From contig CAWJNF010000001.1 in the NCBI GenBank assembly GCA_963844235.1, positions 620,001 to 684,000 of the forward strand: a stretch of 64,000 nt of DNA, read 5' to 3'. The translations under genes and the position numbers were made by a program. Source of the stretch: CAWJNF01 sp963844235 (GTDB lineage Bacteria; Actinomycetota; Thermoleophilia; Gaiellales; Gaiellaceae). This document shows positions 44,849-54,277 of the stretch, piece by piece. Every line of letters starts with the position of its first letter. Position 1 is the first letter of the stretch. The notes below the pieces were generated by a model, which was given only the letters and a program-made list of their open reading frames with translations, was not told the DNA's origin and searched no databases.

Positions 44849-44996
44849 TCGAATGCGCGATAAGACGTTTTCACACACCCGTCACCCGCGATGCGTCAGC
44901 GGCACACGATCTGGCCCGAGCAGCTTTGATTCGTTTGCCGGCCGTTACATCGCCTAACTGTCCCGGTTAACTCGATTCGTAAGCGAGGAATCACCC

Positions 44997-45488
44997 ATGG
45001 ATCCTCGAATAGGCCCGCTAACAGAAATCCTTCAGCTCAATACGCGGCTCTTCCGCAACTGTCTGGATGGCATGACGGACGAGCAGGCGGGGCTTCGGCC
45101 GTCACTGGCGACCAATAGCGCGAGCTTCGTCGCGGCTCATGTGGCCCAGGCCCGCTTCTTCCTCCTGGAGATGTTCGGCGCCGGGCAGCCCAGTCCGATC
45201 GCTGCGTACCTGGAAGGTGCACAGGGAATCGACGACGTGAAAATGCTTCCGCCGCTGTCCGAGATTCAGTGTGCGTGGACAGACGCGTCCTGCTCGCTTT
45301 GCGACCGGCTCGATACCATGACGACGGCCGAGCTGGATTCGCCCATTGCATGCCCGTTCCCGCTCCCGATATCCGACCCGACGTCGCTGAGTCTCCTGAC
45401 GTTCTTCGTACAGCACGACAGCTACCACATTGGGCAACTGGCACTCCTCAGGAAGCACGCTTGTCTACCTGCAATGCGGTATGTGTGA
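44997..45488 (+). CDS. DinB-family putative metal-dependent protein
   Basis: 163 residues, four-helix layout. Histidines in AAHVAQARFFLLEM and in FVQHDSYHIGQLALL sit in the positions typical for the DinB/YfiT metal site. Possible roles are thiol-dependent transferase or detoxification; the substrate is unknown. ATG start with GAGGAATCACCC upstream. Intact frame. Confidence 0.8.
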   Translation: MDPRIGPLTEILQLNTRLFRNCLDGMTDEQAGLRPSLATNSASFVAAHVAQARFFLLEMFGAGQPSPIAAYLEGAQGIDDVKMLPPLSEIQCAWTDASCSLCDRLDTMTTAELDSPIACPFPLPISDPTSLSLLTFFVQHDSYHIGQLALLRKHACLPAMRYV

Positions 45489-46036
45489 GGCGATCTGTTG
45501 CTCGTGAGAGACGGTGGAGACGACGTTGCCTTGACTCTCAAGATCTTGCAACGATCAGACTTGAGCTGGTTGGGTGTTAGGGAGGGAATTCGCAAATGGT
45601 TGGTCACGGCGGTCTGACCGTTCTTCCTTCCCAGATTCTTGTCGGCTAAACGTAGGGCAATCGATTGCGTCAAGCAGTTTCTGGCAATCTCACGAACGGC
45701 ATGGCCCTGAATCAGGCGCCGTGTAGCCGGCGGCGATCTTGTCGGTCATAGACGATTCTTCTTGCAGCTAACCGCGTCTTCACGAGCGCAATGCCTGACG
45801 GTCACTAACGAGAAGTCGCTAGTGTGGAGTGATCGGTGTGTCTACACTACGGTGCTACTCTCGAGTCAGCCCTGCCGTTCAGCGGCGTAGTTCCGAGCGC
45901 GGGCCAGGAGCGGTCTCCTGAAATGGCGTGGTAGGTCACCACGCACTCAGGAATGAACGGAGAGACTGCAGGTCATAGAGCACTGGAACATCGTCCAAGG
46001 GGAAGATCGGTGCGCCGGGCGCGATGGTGACGCTGA
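45489..46036. other. Long noncoding stretch left of the integrase block
   Basis: About 550 bases with no credible frame. GCGTGGT / ACCACGC (about 45,928-45,946) forms a small palindrome. No tRNA and no copy of the tRNA-Leu 3' end was found by eye, so an attachment site could not be assigned. Confidence 0.5.
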
Positions 46037-46360
46037 CTAACGGCGCTTCCGCCTCTTCGGGGGCTTCACGGCAACGACAAAATCGCTCACGTCCCAGGTG
46101 AACGGTGGTTTCTGACGGCGCTCATGTGCCCGGTGCTCCGAGGGGTCTCGCTCTCGTCGATCCCACGACACGTCCACGGGCAAATCCACGGTCTGCTCCT
46201 TGAGTTTGTGAAACCGGCGCAACGCACCGCGACGGACGATCAGAGTCAGGGCTTCTTGAGGGCCACGATCAGAATACGGCTGGAATGTCTTCGTCGTGAG
46301 TGACCTCACAAAACCGATAGATGTCGGCGCGATGCTCGTGGTACTCGACGCGCTTATCCG
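46037..46360 (-). CDS. Hypothetical protein divergent from xis-int, probably frameshifted
   Basis: The minus strand reads VEYHEHRADIYRFCEVTHDE, then in the next frame GPQEALTLIVRRGALRRFHK and a basic C-terminus ending VKPPKRRKRR. The change of frame near 46,270 with continuing character suggests one indel. No family is recognised. Its position opposite the excisionase-integrase pair suggests membership of the same mobile element. Confidence 0.4.
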   Translation of the reverse strand, partial: RISASSTTSIAPTSIGFVRSLTTKTFQPYSDRGPQEALTLIVRRGALRRFHKLKEQTVDLPVDVSWDRRERDPSEHRAHERRQKPPFTWDVSDFVVAVKPPKRRKRR

Positions 46361-46463
46361 TGTCTGAGGTTGAAAAGGCGCTACTTGAACTCGAACACAT
46401 GGGATTGGTGGAGGCGACATCCAATACGGCGTGGTCTCTGGCGCCGTCATTGACTTGGGTCAA

Positions 46464-46715
46464 ATGAATTCTGATCTTGAAATCTCACGCTTGACGCCCT
46501 TTGAGGCTCTGCCGGAGTATCTGACCCCCGAGGAATGTCGTGAGTACCTCGGCATCGGACGTGGCACTTGCTACGACCTGTTACGTCGCGGTGAGATTCC
46601 GTCGGTCAGATTCGGTCGTCTAATTCGCGTCCCGAAAAGTGCACTTCGACTTCCTCGCAACAATACCGAGACACTTGCGCCCGTGCTACCGTCCGAGAGA
46701 TCGCGAAGGAGGTAG
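46464..46715 (+). CDS. Excisionase-type helix-turn-helix protein
   Basis: 83 residues. LTPEECREYLGIGRGTCYDL followed by RRGEIPSVRFGRLIRVPKSAL is the MerR-like winged helix-turn-helix used by excisionase-family (HTH_17) DNA-binding proteins. Likely directs excision together with the integrase 4 bases downstream, or regulates it. ATG start chosen at MNSDLEISRL; earlier in-frame codons are also possible. Confidence 0.8.
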   Translation: MNSDLEISRLTPFEALPEYLTPEECREYLGIGRGTCYDLLRRGEIPSVRFGRLIRVPKSALRLPRNNTETLAPVLPSERSRRR

Positions 46716-46718
46716 GAA

Positions 46719-47900
46719 GTGCGCGGGAGCATCAAGCAGCGGTACGCCGGGAGTTGGAGCGTAATCCTCGATTTGGGTTACGAACTCAATCCATCGACCG
46801 GCAGAAAGCGCCGGCGACAGCGATGGGTGACTGTTCGTGGCACGAAGCGGGATGCTCAGAAGAAGCTGACCGATCTGCTCCACGACCTGAACCGAGGTCA
46901 GTGGGTGGAGCCGTCGAAACTCACAGTGGGTGAATGGCTGACCGAATGGCTGGAGAAGGCGATTAAACCGCCAGCCAAGCGGTTCCGCACGCATGAGACC
47001 TATTCGCGAATCATCGAGAAACACATCAAGCCGTCATTTCTGTCCGGGATCCGCTTACAGGCCCTGAAGGCAGCAGACCTGAAGAGGTATTACGACGGGC
47101 TCCCGATTGGAGCGGCGACGAAGGCCATTCACCACGCGATTCTGCACAGCGCGTTGAAGGCAGCCACGCAAGAGGGCTTGGTGTATCGCAATGTGGCGAC
47201 ACTCGTGGTGGGGAAGCCCAGGGCCGCAGCGCGGCATGAGGATGTTCGATCGCATTGCTGGGAGGCACCCGAAGCCCGGAAGTTCTTGAAGGCCGCGAGA
47301 GAGGCTGGCCCTCAGCCGGCTGTGTTTTACACGCTCGCACTCGAGACGGGAATGCGAAAAGCGGAGCTATGCGGATTGAAGTGGGCCGATGTCGACCTAG
47401 ACCGAGGAAAAGTGCAGGTTGGTCGGCAGCTGATTGTGCCGGGCTCGAAACCTGTATTCGGTCCGCCGAAGAACGGACAGCCACGAACGATTGATATTGG
47501 GCCGGAGACGGTCAAGCTCTTGAAGGCTCACAAGAGCCATCAGGCCGAGCTGAAATTGGCAAATCGCACCCGATACCACGACCATCAACTGGTCTTCGCG
47601 AAGGAGTGGAGCGACTTGGGTAAGAAGCACGATGTGCTGGGACACCCGCTCCAACTCAACAATCTCGGACAGCGAGAGTATGCGAAGCTCATCAAAGTGG
47701 CGGGTGTGCGGCCAATCAAGTTTCACGGTCTACGACATACGTGTGCGACGCTATTGTTTGCAGCGAGTGTGCCTGTGAAAGTGATTCAGGAGCGGCTGGG
47801 GCACAAGCGCGTGGAGATTACGCTGAACACGTACGCGCATGCGTTACCCAGCATGCAGCAGGACGCCGCGGCCAGGTTAGGAGCTCTGTTGCAGAGCTAA
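46719..47900 (+). CDS. int: Tyrosine recombinase/phage-type integrase
   Basis: 393 residues. N-terminal arm-binding-like region (MRGSIKQRYAGSWSVILDLG), core-binding SAM-like domain (about 65-150) and catalytic domain. Catalytic residues are the Arg in LETGMRKAELCGLKW, the HGLRHTCAT box, the His of LGHKRVEITLNTY and the tyrosine in NTYAHAL. GTG start with AAGGAGG upstream. Complete, intact frame next to a xis-like gene, so the block may still be mobile. Its insertion site could not be seen. Confidence 0.92.
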   Translation: MRGSIKQRYAGSWSVILDLGYELNPSTGRKRRRQRWVTVRGTKRDAQKKLTDLLHDLNRGQWVEPSKLTVGEWLTEWLEKAIKPPAKRFRTHETYSRIIEKHIKPSFLSGIRLQALKAADLKRYYDGLPIGAATKAIHHAILHSALKAATQEGLVYRNVATLVVGKPRAAARHEDVRSHCWEAPEARKFLKAAREAGPQPAVFYTLALETGMRKAELCGLKWADVDLDRGKVQVGRQLIVPGSKPVFGPPKNGQPRTIDIGPETVKLLKAHKSHQAELKLANRTRYHDHQLVFAKEWSDLGKKHDVLGHPLQLNNLGQREYAKLIKVAGVRPIKFHGLRHTCATLLFAASVPVKVIQERLGHKRVEITLNTYAHALPSMQQDAAARLGALLQS

Positions 47901-47974
47901 GAACTAGGACATGGCGTGTTACTAAAACAGCTCTTGTGCAGACTGTTGCTGGGGCGGCCGTAATGCCGGCCGGT

Positions 47975-50650
47975 TCATCGGGGCAGATCGCTATTCCAGT
48001 TAGCGACGATGTTGAGCGACTGGATCGGAGACTCGTCCACTCGGAGGGTGATCACGAAACGCTGCCCGTCCGGCCAGACAGCGTAATGGTTACCAGCTTC
48101 AGATCCATGCGTCGGCGCCACCGGCAGCTGAAAAAGGAGGTGTGGCTTGCTTGATTGAAAGCTTCTCTCGATGACGACGTCGGCTGCCATCATGCGTCCG
48201 GTTCCAGGCTCGAGGAAGAACAGCTCTCTGCCGTCGCTGCGCCACATGGGGAGCATGCCACCGGCGACCGACACCTGCCATTTCGCCCCGGTCGGCTGTA
48301 CGCTCTGAACGAATACCTGCAGTTGACTGGATTCGTTCGACGTGTACGCTACCCACTGCCCGTCTGGCGAAAACTGCCCCTGGGCGTCGTCGGAGGGCGT
48401 CTGAATGAACGGCTCTGGCTTGCGATCTCCGGACAAGGGCAACATCCAAAGATCCCAGCCGGTTTTCTTGCCCGCCATCTGAAAGAGGACGTGTCGGCCG
48501 TCTGGCGACCAGTCCGTCGGGTGGCTGCCGTTGGACGCAGTGCCAGCCGGCGCCTGCCAAATCAGCTCCTCGCTCGCAGACCCGTTAATCGGCTTTTTGT
48601 AAAATCCAACCTCGGGCCGCGCGGACGCCCACAACAGATCCGATCCGTCTCGCGACCAGATGGCGGCATTATCGTTGACCTTGCCGAATGTGAAGGGGGT
48701 GACATCCGCATCAGGGATCTTATTCACCCAGAGATGAGTGATGCTCGGCGCGGCTCCAGAAACATTCACCGCGATGTGATGCGTGTCTGGCGAAAGCGCT
48801 ATGTGGTTGTGGTTGCGCGGCGTTTCAGTGACCTGACGTATCAACTTGCCGCCGCGGTCAACCCAGACGATGCGGTTGCCGCCGACGTTGTCGCCGCGCG
48901 CATACACCAGTGTGCCGGTATTGGACGCGCCGAAGTCAGCATGTGTCACGCCGCTTCCCACATATCGAACGCCCTCCGCGAGCGGAGTCGGATCCCCTCT
49001 GGCCTTCAATGCATCCACATCGAACGCCTGCGCCATGAGGGTCTGGCCGCGCATGAACAACAAGTATCCGGGCGCCGCGTACTGGACGTTCGAATCGGCG
49101 TCAATCAAACGCACAAGGTCGCTTGAACGGAGCGAACCGACGTAGATACCCTGAACTTCGGGTTGCGCACTCCGCACAAGAAATACAAAATGACTCCCGT
49201 CTGGGAGAAACCAAGGCCAACGGTGTGCGCTTTCGCCGCGCCCGGTATCGACGGTCGTGAGCTGTGTGGGGTCGCTGCCCGCAGACACGCGATACAGTGG
49301 GCCGGTAAAGCCTGGCGCGTAGATGATGGTGCCGTCCTCGGCCCAGGTGCCGCCCCTCCCGTTGTATGCGTCCCCGAGCGTGATCGGCGGAGATCCACGA
49401 GCTTCGACCGTTTTCAGCTTGGCATTCGCGAAGAATCCGATGCTGCGGCTGTCGGGGGACCAGAACGGGAAGCTCGCGTCTGCAGTGCCGGGCAGAGGGC
49501 GAGCTTCGAGTGCACTCAGCGCGCGCACCCACAGCACGTTCTGATTGCCGTACGTGGCGACGAACGCGATCCACCGGCCGTCAGGAGATATCGCAGCGCC
49601 GCGACTGAACTGCGCACCGTCCGGCGCCAGTAGCGACGCTCGAATGGTCGGCAACTCAGCGGGTTGACGATCGAGCATGCGATAGGCGAAGCCGATGCCA
49701 GCAGCAATCAACAGAGCCGCTCCAACCGCCGCATACGCCAGCATGCGCCGTGCACCGGTTGGTCGTTCAGACGCCACCGCCGCTAGAGCGCTCGGGCGCT
49801 GTGCAATCCATTTCAGCTCGTCGTGCAGATCACGCGCGGTCTGCCAGCGGTCATCCGGATCCTTCGCGAGACATTTGTTCACGACACGATCGAGCACAGG
49901 AGGCGTCAGGGGTTGCAGTATCGACATCGGTGCGGGCTGGCGATCCAGAATCGCCGCAATGACACTCGCCCCATCCGATCCCTCGAACGCCCGTTTGCCT
50001 GTCAGCATCTCGTAGACGATGGCGCCGAAGCTGAAGATGTCACTGCGCGTGTCGGCGTCTTTTCCTTGAAGCTGCTCAGGTGCCATGTACTGCAGCGTGC
50101 CCAGGATCGTGCCTTGGGATGTCAGGGGCGACGTGGTCGGCATCATCGACAGGCTGCGAGCCTCAAATGTCGGCCTGCTGGTCTTCGCCAATCCGAAATC
50201 AAGCAGCTTCGCGCCCGCCTTCGTGAGCATAACGTTGCCTGGTTTCAGGTCGCGATGAACGATTCCATGGCGATGTGCCTTGTCGAGCGCATCGGCGATC
50301 TGAACCGCGAGTTGCAACGCCTGAACGAGTGGCAGCGCGCCTCGTAGGAGGCGCTGCGCGAGCGTTTGTCCTTCCAGGTACTCCATGACTAGAAAGTCGA
50401 TTCCGTCGTGACGGCCGACGTCATGGAGCGTGCAGATGTGCGGATGACTCAGCTGCGAGATCGCTCTGGCTTCGCGCTCGAACCGCTCGCGGAATCGCGG
50501 GTCAGCCGCGAACTGCGCGGGGAGCACCTTGATCGCGACGGTGCGGTCGAGGCGTGTATCTCGCGCCTTGTACACCTCTCCCATCCCGCCAGCCCCGAGG
50601 GGACCACTGACTTCGTACGGGCCAAGACGCGCACCCGGGCTGAGTGACAT
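47975..50650 (-). CDS. Ser/Thr protein kinase with C-terminal WD40/PD40-like propeller (kinase 2)
   Basis: 891 residues, intact. Kinase domain: GPYEVSGPLGAGGMGEVYKA, VAIKVLPAQFA, VHRDLKPGNVML, LLDFGLAKTS and LQYMAPEQLQG. One transmembrane segment (AYAAVGAALLIAAGIGFAY, about residue 315) links it to a propeller domain with blades such as AAISPDGRWIAFVATYGN. Start is the ATG giving MSLSPGARLGPYEVSG. Likely senses through the propeller outside the membrane, with the kinase in the cytoplasm. Divergent from kinase 3 across a 219-base spacer. Confidence 0.93.
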   Translation of the reverse strand: MSLSPGARLGPYEVSGPLGAGGMGEVYKARDTRLDRTVAIKVLPAQFAADPRFRERFEREARAISQLSHPHICTLHDVGRHDGIDFLVMEYLEGQTLAQRLLRGALPLVQALQLAVQIADALDKAHRHGIVHRDLKPGNVMLTKAGAKLLDFGLAKTSRPTFEARSLSMMPTTSPLTSQGTILGTLQYMAPEQLQGKDADTRSDIFSFGAIVYEMLTGKRAFEGSDGASVIAAILDRQPAPMSILQPLTPPVLDRVVNKCLAKDPDDRWQTARDLHDELKWIAQRPSALAAVASERPTGARRMLAYAAVGAALLIAAGIGFAYRMLDRQPAELPTIRASLLAPDGAQFSRGAAISPDGRWIAFVATYGNQNVLWVRALSALEARPLPGTADASFPFWSPDSRSIGFFANAKLKTVEARGSPPITLGDAYNGRGGTWAEDGTIIYAPGFTGPLYRVSAGSDPTQLTTVDTGRGESAHRWPWFLPDGSHFVFLVRSAQPEVQGIYVGSLRSSDLVRLIDADSNVQYAAPGYLLFMRGQTLMAQAFDVDALKARGDPTPLAEGVRYVGSGVTHADFGASNTGTLVYARGDNVGGNRIVWVDRGGKLIRQVTETPRNHNHIALSPDTHHIAVNVSGAAPSITHLWVNKIPDADVTPFTFGKVNDNAAIWSRDGSDLLWASARPEVGFYKKPINGSASEELIWQAPAGTASNGSHPTDWSPDGRHVLFQMAGKKTGWDLWMLPLSGDRKPEPFIQTPSDDAQGQFSPDGQWVAYTSNESSQLQVFVQSVQPTGAKWQVSVAGGMLPMWRSDGRELFFLEPGTGRMMAADVVIERSFQSSKPHLLFQLPVAPTHGSEAGNHYAVWPDGQRFVITLRVDESPIQSLNIVANWNSDLPR

Positions 50651-50674
50651 AGGTGGTAGGGACCGGACCGGCCG

Positions 50675-50680
50675 ATTATA
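50675..50680 (-). promoter_or_regulatory. TATAAT -10 element for kinase 2
   Basis: TATAAT on the minus strand, 24 bases before the ATG at 50650. It shares the 219-base divergent spacer with the kinase 3 -10 element. Confidence 0.45.
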
Positions 50681-50850
50681 GGGCCAGGACGCGCTGTGGC
50701 CTATTTCAACGAGCCGGCTGGCCGGCTTTTCCGCAGAGGGGCGGGCGATTACCTGACTAGTCGCCAAGTGTCGAGCGACCAGCCAGACGAAATCAGTCGC
50801 CACTGCGGCGTCAGGCAGGAGTAAATACGTCGGCCCGGCCGTACCGCCCG

Positions 50851-50856
50851 TATAAT
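50851..50856 (+). promoter_or_regulatory. TATAAT -10 element 13 bases before the kinase 3 start
   Basis: TATAAT followed by TTG at 50870; the usual transcription start would lie within a few bases of the start codon, so the message would be leaderless. Kinase 1 shows the same layout. Confidence 0.45.
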
Positions 50857-50869
50857 CCACAAAGATCTC

Positions 50870-53560
50870 TTGGCCCTCACGCCCGGCACCCGCCTCGGCG
50901 TCTACGAAGTCACCGCGCAGCTCGGCGTGGGTGGGATGGGGGAGGTATATCGGGCGACGGACACGAAGCTGAAGCGTCAAGTCGCTATCAAGATCCTCCC
51001 ATCGTCTCTGGCAGCCGATCCCGATCGCCTGGCACGCTTTCAGCGCGAAGCAGAAGTCCTCGCTTTGCTCAATCATCCGAACATCGCCGCGATCTACGGG
51101 CTAGAGGAGGCCGACGGCGTGAAGGCCCTTGTTCTGGAACTGGTTGAGGGGCCGACGTTGGCCGATCGCATCGCACACGGGCCGATCCCAGTCGACGAGG
51201 CGCTGCCAGTCGCACGACAAATTGCCGAGGCGGTTGACGCGGCCCACCAGCAGGGAATCATCCATCGCGACCTCAAGCCGGCGAACATCAAGGTGCGTGC
51301 AGACGGGACGGTGAAGGTGCTGGACTTCGGGCTGGCGAAGGCACTGGAGCCCGTTGCGGTGGCCGGCGACGCCACCGTGTCGCCGACGATCACCTCGCCG
51401 GCGATGACCCAGATGGGCGTCATTCTCGGTACTGCCGCCTATATGAGTCCGGAACAAGCCAAGGGGCGCGCTGCGGATAGACGAAGCGACGTCTGGGCGT
51501 TCGGCTGCGTGTTGTTCGAGATGCTCACCGGCAAGCGTGCGTTCGACGGCGAAGACGTCTCCGATACGTTGGCCGCCGTCCTTCGAGCAGAGCCCGATTG
51601 GCGAGCGCTGCTAGACGATGTCCCAGAGCACATCAGAGTCCTGTTGCGACGCTCCCTGGAGAAGGACCGCAGCAGGCGCGTAGCCGATATCGCCATCGTG
51701 CGGTTCCTCATCGCGGAGCCTCTTAGCGGTGCCGGGTTCGCGACGCCATCGGTGCAGGCAACGACTGCCGCACCGCCGCGAACGTCATGGAGACACGCAA
51801 TTCTTCTGGCGGTCGCCGCGATGGTCGTGACGGGAATCGCGGCAGCCGTCATGTGGAATATGCGGTCTCGAACCGTCGCACGCATCGTCCGTTTTCCGAT
51901 CGCGCTCCCGGGAGGGCAGCAGTTCGCTAGACGCTCCCAGATCTTGGCAGTGTCCCCCGACGGTTCGCAAATCGCGTACGTGGCTGACGACGGTCAGTTG
52001 TACCTGCGTTCCATGGCAGATGCCAACGCCAGGCTCATTCGCGGCACGAATCTCGATGTCATGAGCCCATTCTTTTCGCCTGACGGGCAGTGGATCGGCT
52101 TTTTCTCCTTTAAGGATTCAACGCTGCAGAAGATCGCCGTTGCCGGAGGAGCGCCGCAACTGATCTGCAAAGCCGATCCTCCCGCCGGGGTGACATGGGA
52201 TGGCGATTGGATTGTGTTCAGCCAGCAACGGCAGGGGATTTTCCGCGTGTCGGCAAACGGCGGAAAGCCGGAAGTCGTCGCTGCTGCGAAGCGTGATGAA
52301 TTGTTAACCACGCCACAGATGCTGAACAACGGCAGCGTCCTCTTGTTCAGCGTCCCCGGCCTGCAGGAGAGTGACGGTCAAATCGTCGTGCAGTCCGTCG
52401 GCTCGAGTGAGCGCAAGGTGATTTTTCGAGGCGGCGGTGCAGGCCATTACGCACCGTCGGGCCATCTGTTTTATATGGCGGGCGGAACGTTGCTTGCCTC
52501 GGCCTTCGACGTCAAGACATTGCAGCTTCGAGGCAATTCAGTGCCGATTGTCGAGGGTGTACGGCGCGGCCCGTTCGGTGTTTTGTCGCCGTCAGCGAGC
52601 TTTGCAGTTTCCGCTGAAGGAACTCTTGCGTACGTTCAGGGCTCGACGAGCGAGGCGCAAACACTCGCGCTCGCGAGCCACGACGGCGAGCTTCGGAGAT
52701 TGGACGTCCCGGCGCAACGATTCTCTTTCCCTAGGATTTCGCCTGATGGCACACAACTGGCGTTTCAAACTCACGATGGGAATGATTCGAATATCTCGAT
52801 CTACGACTTGAAAAGCGGGGGGTCGGCCCGGCGGCTGACATTTGGCGGACGCGCCGCATTCCCCCTCTGGACCCCGGATAGCCGACGCATTACGTTTCAA
52901 TCGGATCAAGAAGGTGACCGCAGCATCTTCTGGCAACTGGCGGATGGCACAACTCCAGCGGAGCGTCTTGCCAAAGCGGGCGTGGGCCAGGAGCTTCGGC
53001 CCGAGGCATGGAACCCCGACGGAAAGTTGCTGGCCCTCTCAGTGAACCCGCCGGTGGACTACCGTCTTTTCACATTGGTGGCCGATGGTACGCAAGCGTT
53101 GAAGCCCTTGTCATCGGCTGCGGGCTACCTTTCGGCATTCTCGCGTGATGGAAAGTGGCTCGCGTACACCTCGAGCGAGATCGGCAACCGAACCGAAATC
53201 TTCGTCCAGCCATTTCCACTGACCGGCTCGAAATACCAGGTGTCCACGGAAGGCGGCCGCGGGCCGGTGTGGTCACCAGATGGGAAGCGGCTTTACTATC
53301 ACGCCAATCTCACCCAACGCTTCATCGCTGTTGACATTCGGACCTCTCCGAGATTCGGCCTCGGAAAGCGAGTGGCGCTTCCGATCGAGGCGAATTTCTT
53401 CGGCACCCTCGCGAGGAATTACGACATCATGCCCGACGGCCAGCAGTTCGTAGTCATTACGCACGTGGGCACGTCAGCGGGTTCGAAGCCGTCTGAGCAG
53501 CAAGTCAACGTGGTGTTGAACTGGTTCGAGGAGCTGAAGCGCCTCGTGCCGACGAACTAA
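50870..53560 (+). CDS. Ser/Thr protein kinase with C-terminal PD40 propeller (kinase 3)
   Basis: 896 residues, intact. Kinase motifs are QLGVGGMGEVYRATDTKLKR, VAIKILPSSLA, IIHRDLKPANIKVRADG, VKVLDFGLAKALE and TAAYMSPEQAKGRAADRRSD. A transmembrane segment (AILLAVAAMVVTGIAAAVMW) leads to a long PD40 propeller (AVSPDGSQIAYVADDGQ, FSPDGQWIGFFSFKDS). TTG start, ALTPGTRLGVYEVTAQLG. Very similar to kinase 1 over the whole length, which suggests duplication of this kinase-propeller gene. Confidence 0.94.
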   Translation: MALTPGTRLGVYEVTAQLGVGGMGEVYRATDTKLKRQVAIKILPSSLAADPDRLARFQREAEVLALLNHPNIAAIYGLEEADGVKALVLELVEGPTLADRIAHGPIPVDEALPVARQIAEAVDAAHQQGIIHRDLKPANIKVRADGTVKVLDFGLAKALEPVAVAGDATVSPTITSPAMTQMGVILGTAAYMSPEQAKGRAADRRSDVWAFGCVLFEMLTGKRAFDGEDVSDTLAAVLRAEPDWRALLDDVPEHIRVLLRRSLEKDRSRRVADIAIVRFLIAEPLSGAGFATPSVQATTAAPPRTSWRHAILLAVAAMVVTGIAAAVMWNMRSRTVARIVRFPIALPGGQQFARRSQILAVSPDGSQIAYVADDGQLYLRSMADANARLIRGTNLDVMSPFFSPDGQWIGFFSFKDSTLQKIAVAGGAPQLICKADPPAGVTWDGDWIVFSQQRQGIFRVSANGGKPEVVAAAKRDELLTTPQMLNNGSVLLFSVPGLQESDGQIVVQSVGSSERKVIFRGGGAGHYAPSGHLFYMAGGTLLASAFDVKTLQLRGNSVPIVEGVRRGPFGVLSPSASFAVSAEGTLAYVQGSTSEAQTLALASHDGELRRLDVPAQRFSFPRISPDGTQLAFQTHDGNDSNISIYDLKSGGSARRLTFGGRAAFPLWTPDSRRITFQSDQEGDRSIFWQLADGTTPAERLAKAGVGQELRPEAWNPDGKLLALSVNPPVDYRLFTLVADGTQALKPLSSAAGYLSAFSRDGKWLAYTSSEIGNRTEIFVQPFPLTGSKYQVSTEGGRGPVWSPDGKRLYYHANLTQRFIAVDIRTSPRFGLGKRVALPIEANFFGTLARNYDIMPDGQQFVVITHVGTSAGSKPSEQQVNVVLNWFEELKRLVPTN

Positions 53561-53770
53561 CGAGTGCCAACAGTCCCTTTGTTAACTATCGCCCTCAACG
53601 ATTAGTCCTCGAAAGTCGCGTAGTGTTTACGAATTCCATCGGCTGCGGAGGACGCGGACCCGGCGGTCAAAGCTACAGGTTGAATAGTGGCGCACCGGAC
53701 GGTGGTCGCGGTTGGTGCGGAGAGACCACGTCCAACTTTGGTTAGCTATCCGTTAGCTATTTCGCCCCTC

Positions 53771-53799
53771 AAAACGAAAAAGCCCAGCAAAAGCTGGGC
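53771..53799 (-). terminator. Intrinsic terminator of tRNA-Leu
   Basis: Minus strand: GCCCAGC, loop TTTT, GCTGGGC, then TTTTTCGTTTT. Placed 12 bases after the 3' end of the tRNA gene. Confidence 0.9.
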
Positions 53800-53810
53800 A
53801 TTCTGAAGAT

Positions 53811-53897
53811 TGGTGCGGAAGCGGGGATTTGAACCCCGATGGGATTGCTCCCACTAGCTCCTGAGGCTAGCGCGTCTGCCAGTTCCGCCACTTCCGC
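53811..53897 (-). tRNA. tRNA-Leu (anticodon CAG)
   Basis: Long-variable-arm cloverleaf read on the minus strand. Acceptor GCGGAAG pairs with CTTCCGC; anticodon loop CTCAGGA gives CAG; the T arm contains GGTTCAAATCC. CCA is encoded (53811-53813). Marks the boundary between accessory genes to the left and chromosomal genes to the right. Confidence 0.95.
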
Positions 53898-53941
53898 AGT
53901 GGAGTTCTCGAGGGGCAGGAACGGACATTATAATCGAATCG

Positions 53942-54277
53942 ATGCACCTCAGCGTTGCCCGCCTGTGTCTCGATTGCCAGGAGATACACGACGCCGACCG
54001 CTGCCCGGTCTGCACATCAGAGGCCTTCGGATTCATCACGCGGTGGATCAAGGTCGATCCGGAGCCGCGACATGTCTCCCCGAAGGACAAGCGTGCAGAT
54101 GCGTCCAGGATCGACGGCTATCGTGAAATGCTCAACCCGCAGCCCCGGGGATCCAGAACGGCAAGATGGCTTCGCCGCGGCGGCATCTTGATGGCGGCGG
54201 GATACCTGGCGCGATGGGGCTGGCTGGCTGCCGAGCAGAAGCGCACTTCTCAACGGCCGTCGGCTGGTGACAACTGA
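53942..54277 (+). CDS. Small zinc-ribbon protein, conserved hypothetical
   Basis: 111 residues. N-terminal CLDCQEIHDADRCPVCTSEA forms a four-Cys ribbon; a short hydrophobic segment (GGILMAAGYLARWGWLAA) lies near the C-terminus. Overlaps the start of the next membrane gene, suggesting co-expression. No function is recognised. Confidence 0.65.
   Translation: MHLSVARLCLDCQEIHDADRCPVCTSEAFGFITRWIKVDPEPRHVSPKDKRADASRIDGYREMLNPQPRGSRTARWLRRGGILMAAGYLARWGWLAAEQKRTSQRPSAGDN

Noticed and set aside
45422..45673. 83-codon minus-strand frame after the DinB gene
   Set aside because: Overlaps the DinB 3' end and has no motif or ribosome-binding site.
34250..53800. The whole accessory half as a newly discovered defence or biosynthetic island
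   Set aside because: Kinase-propellers, hydrolases, a DinB protein and one integrase are common accessory genes; no module with known or plausible joint defence architecture was seen.
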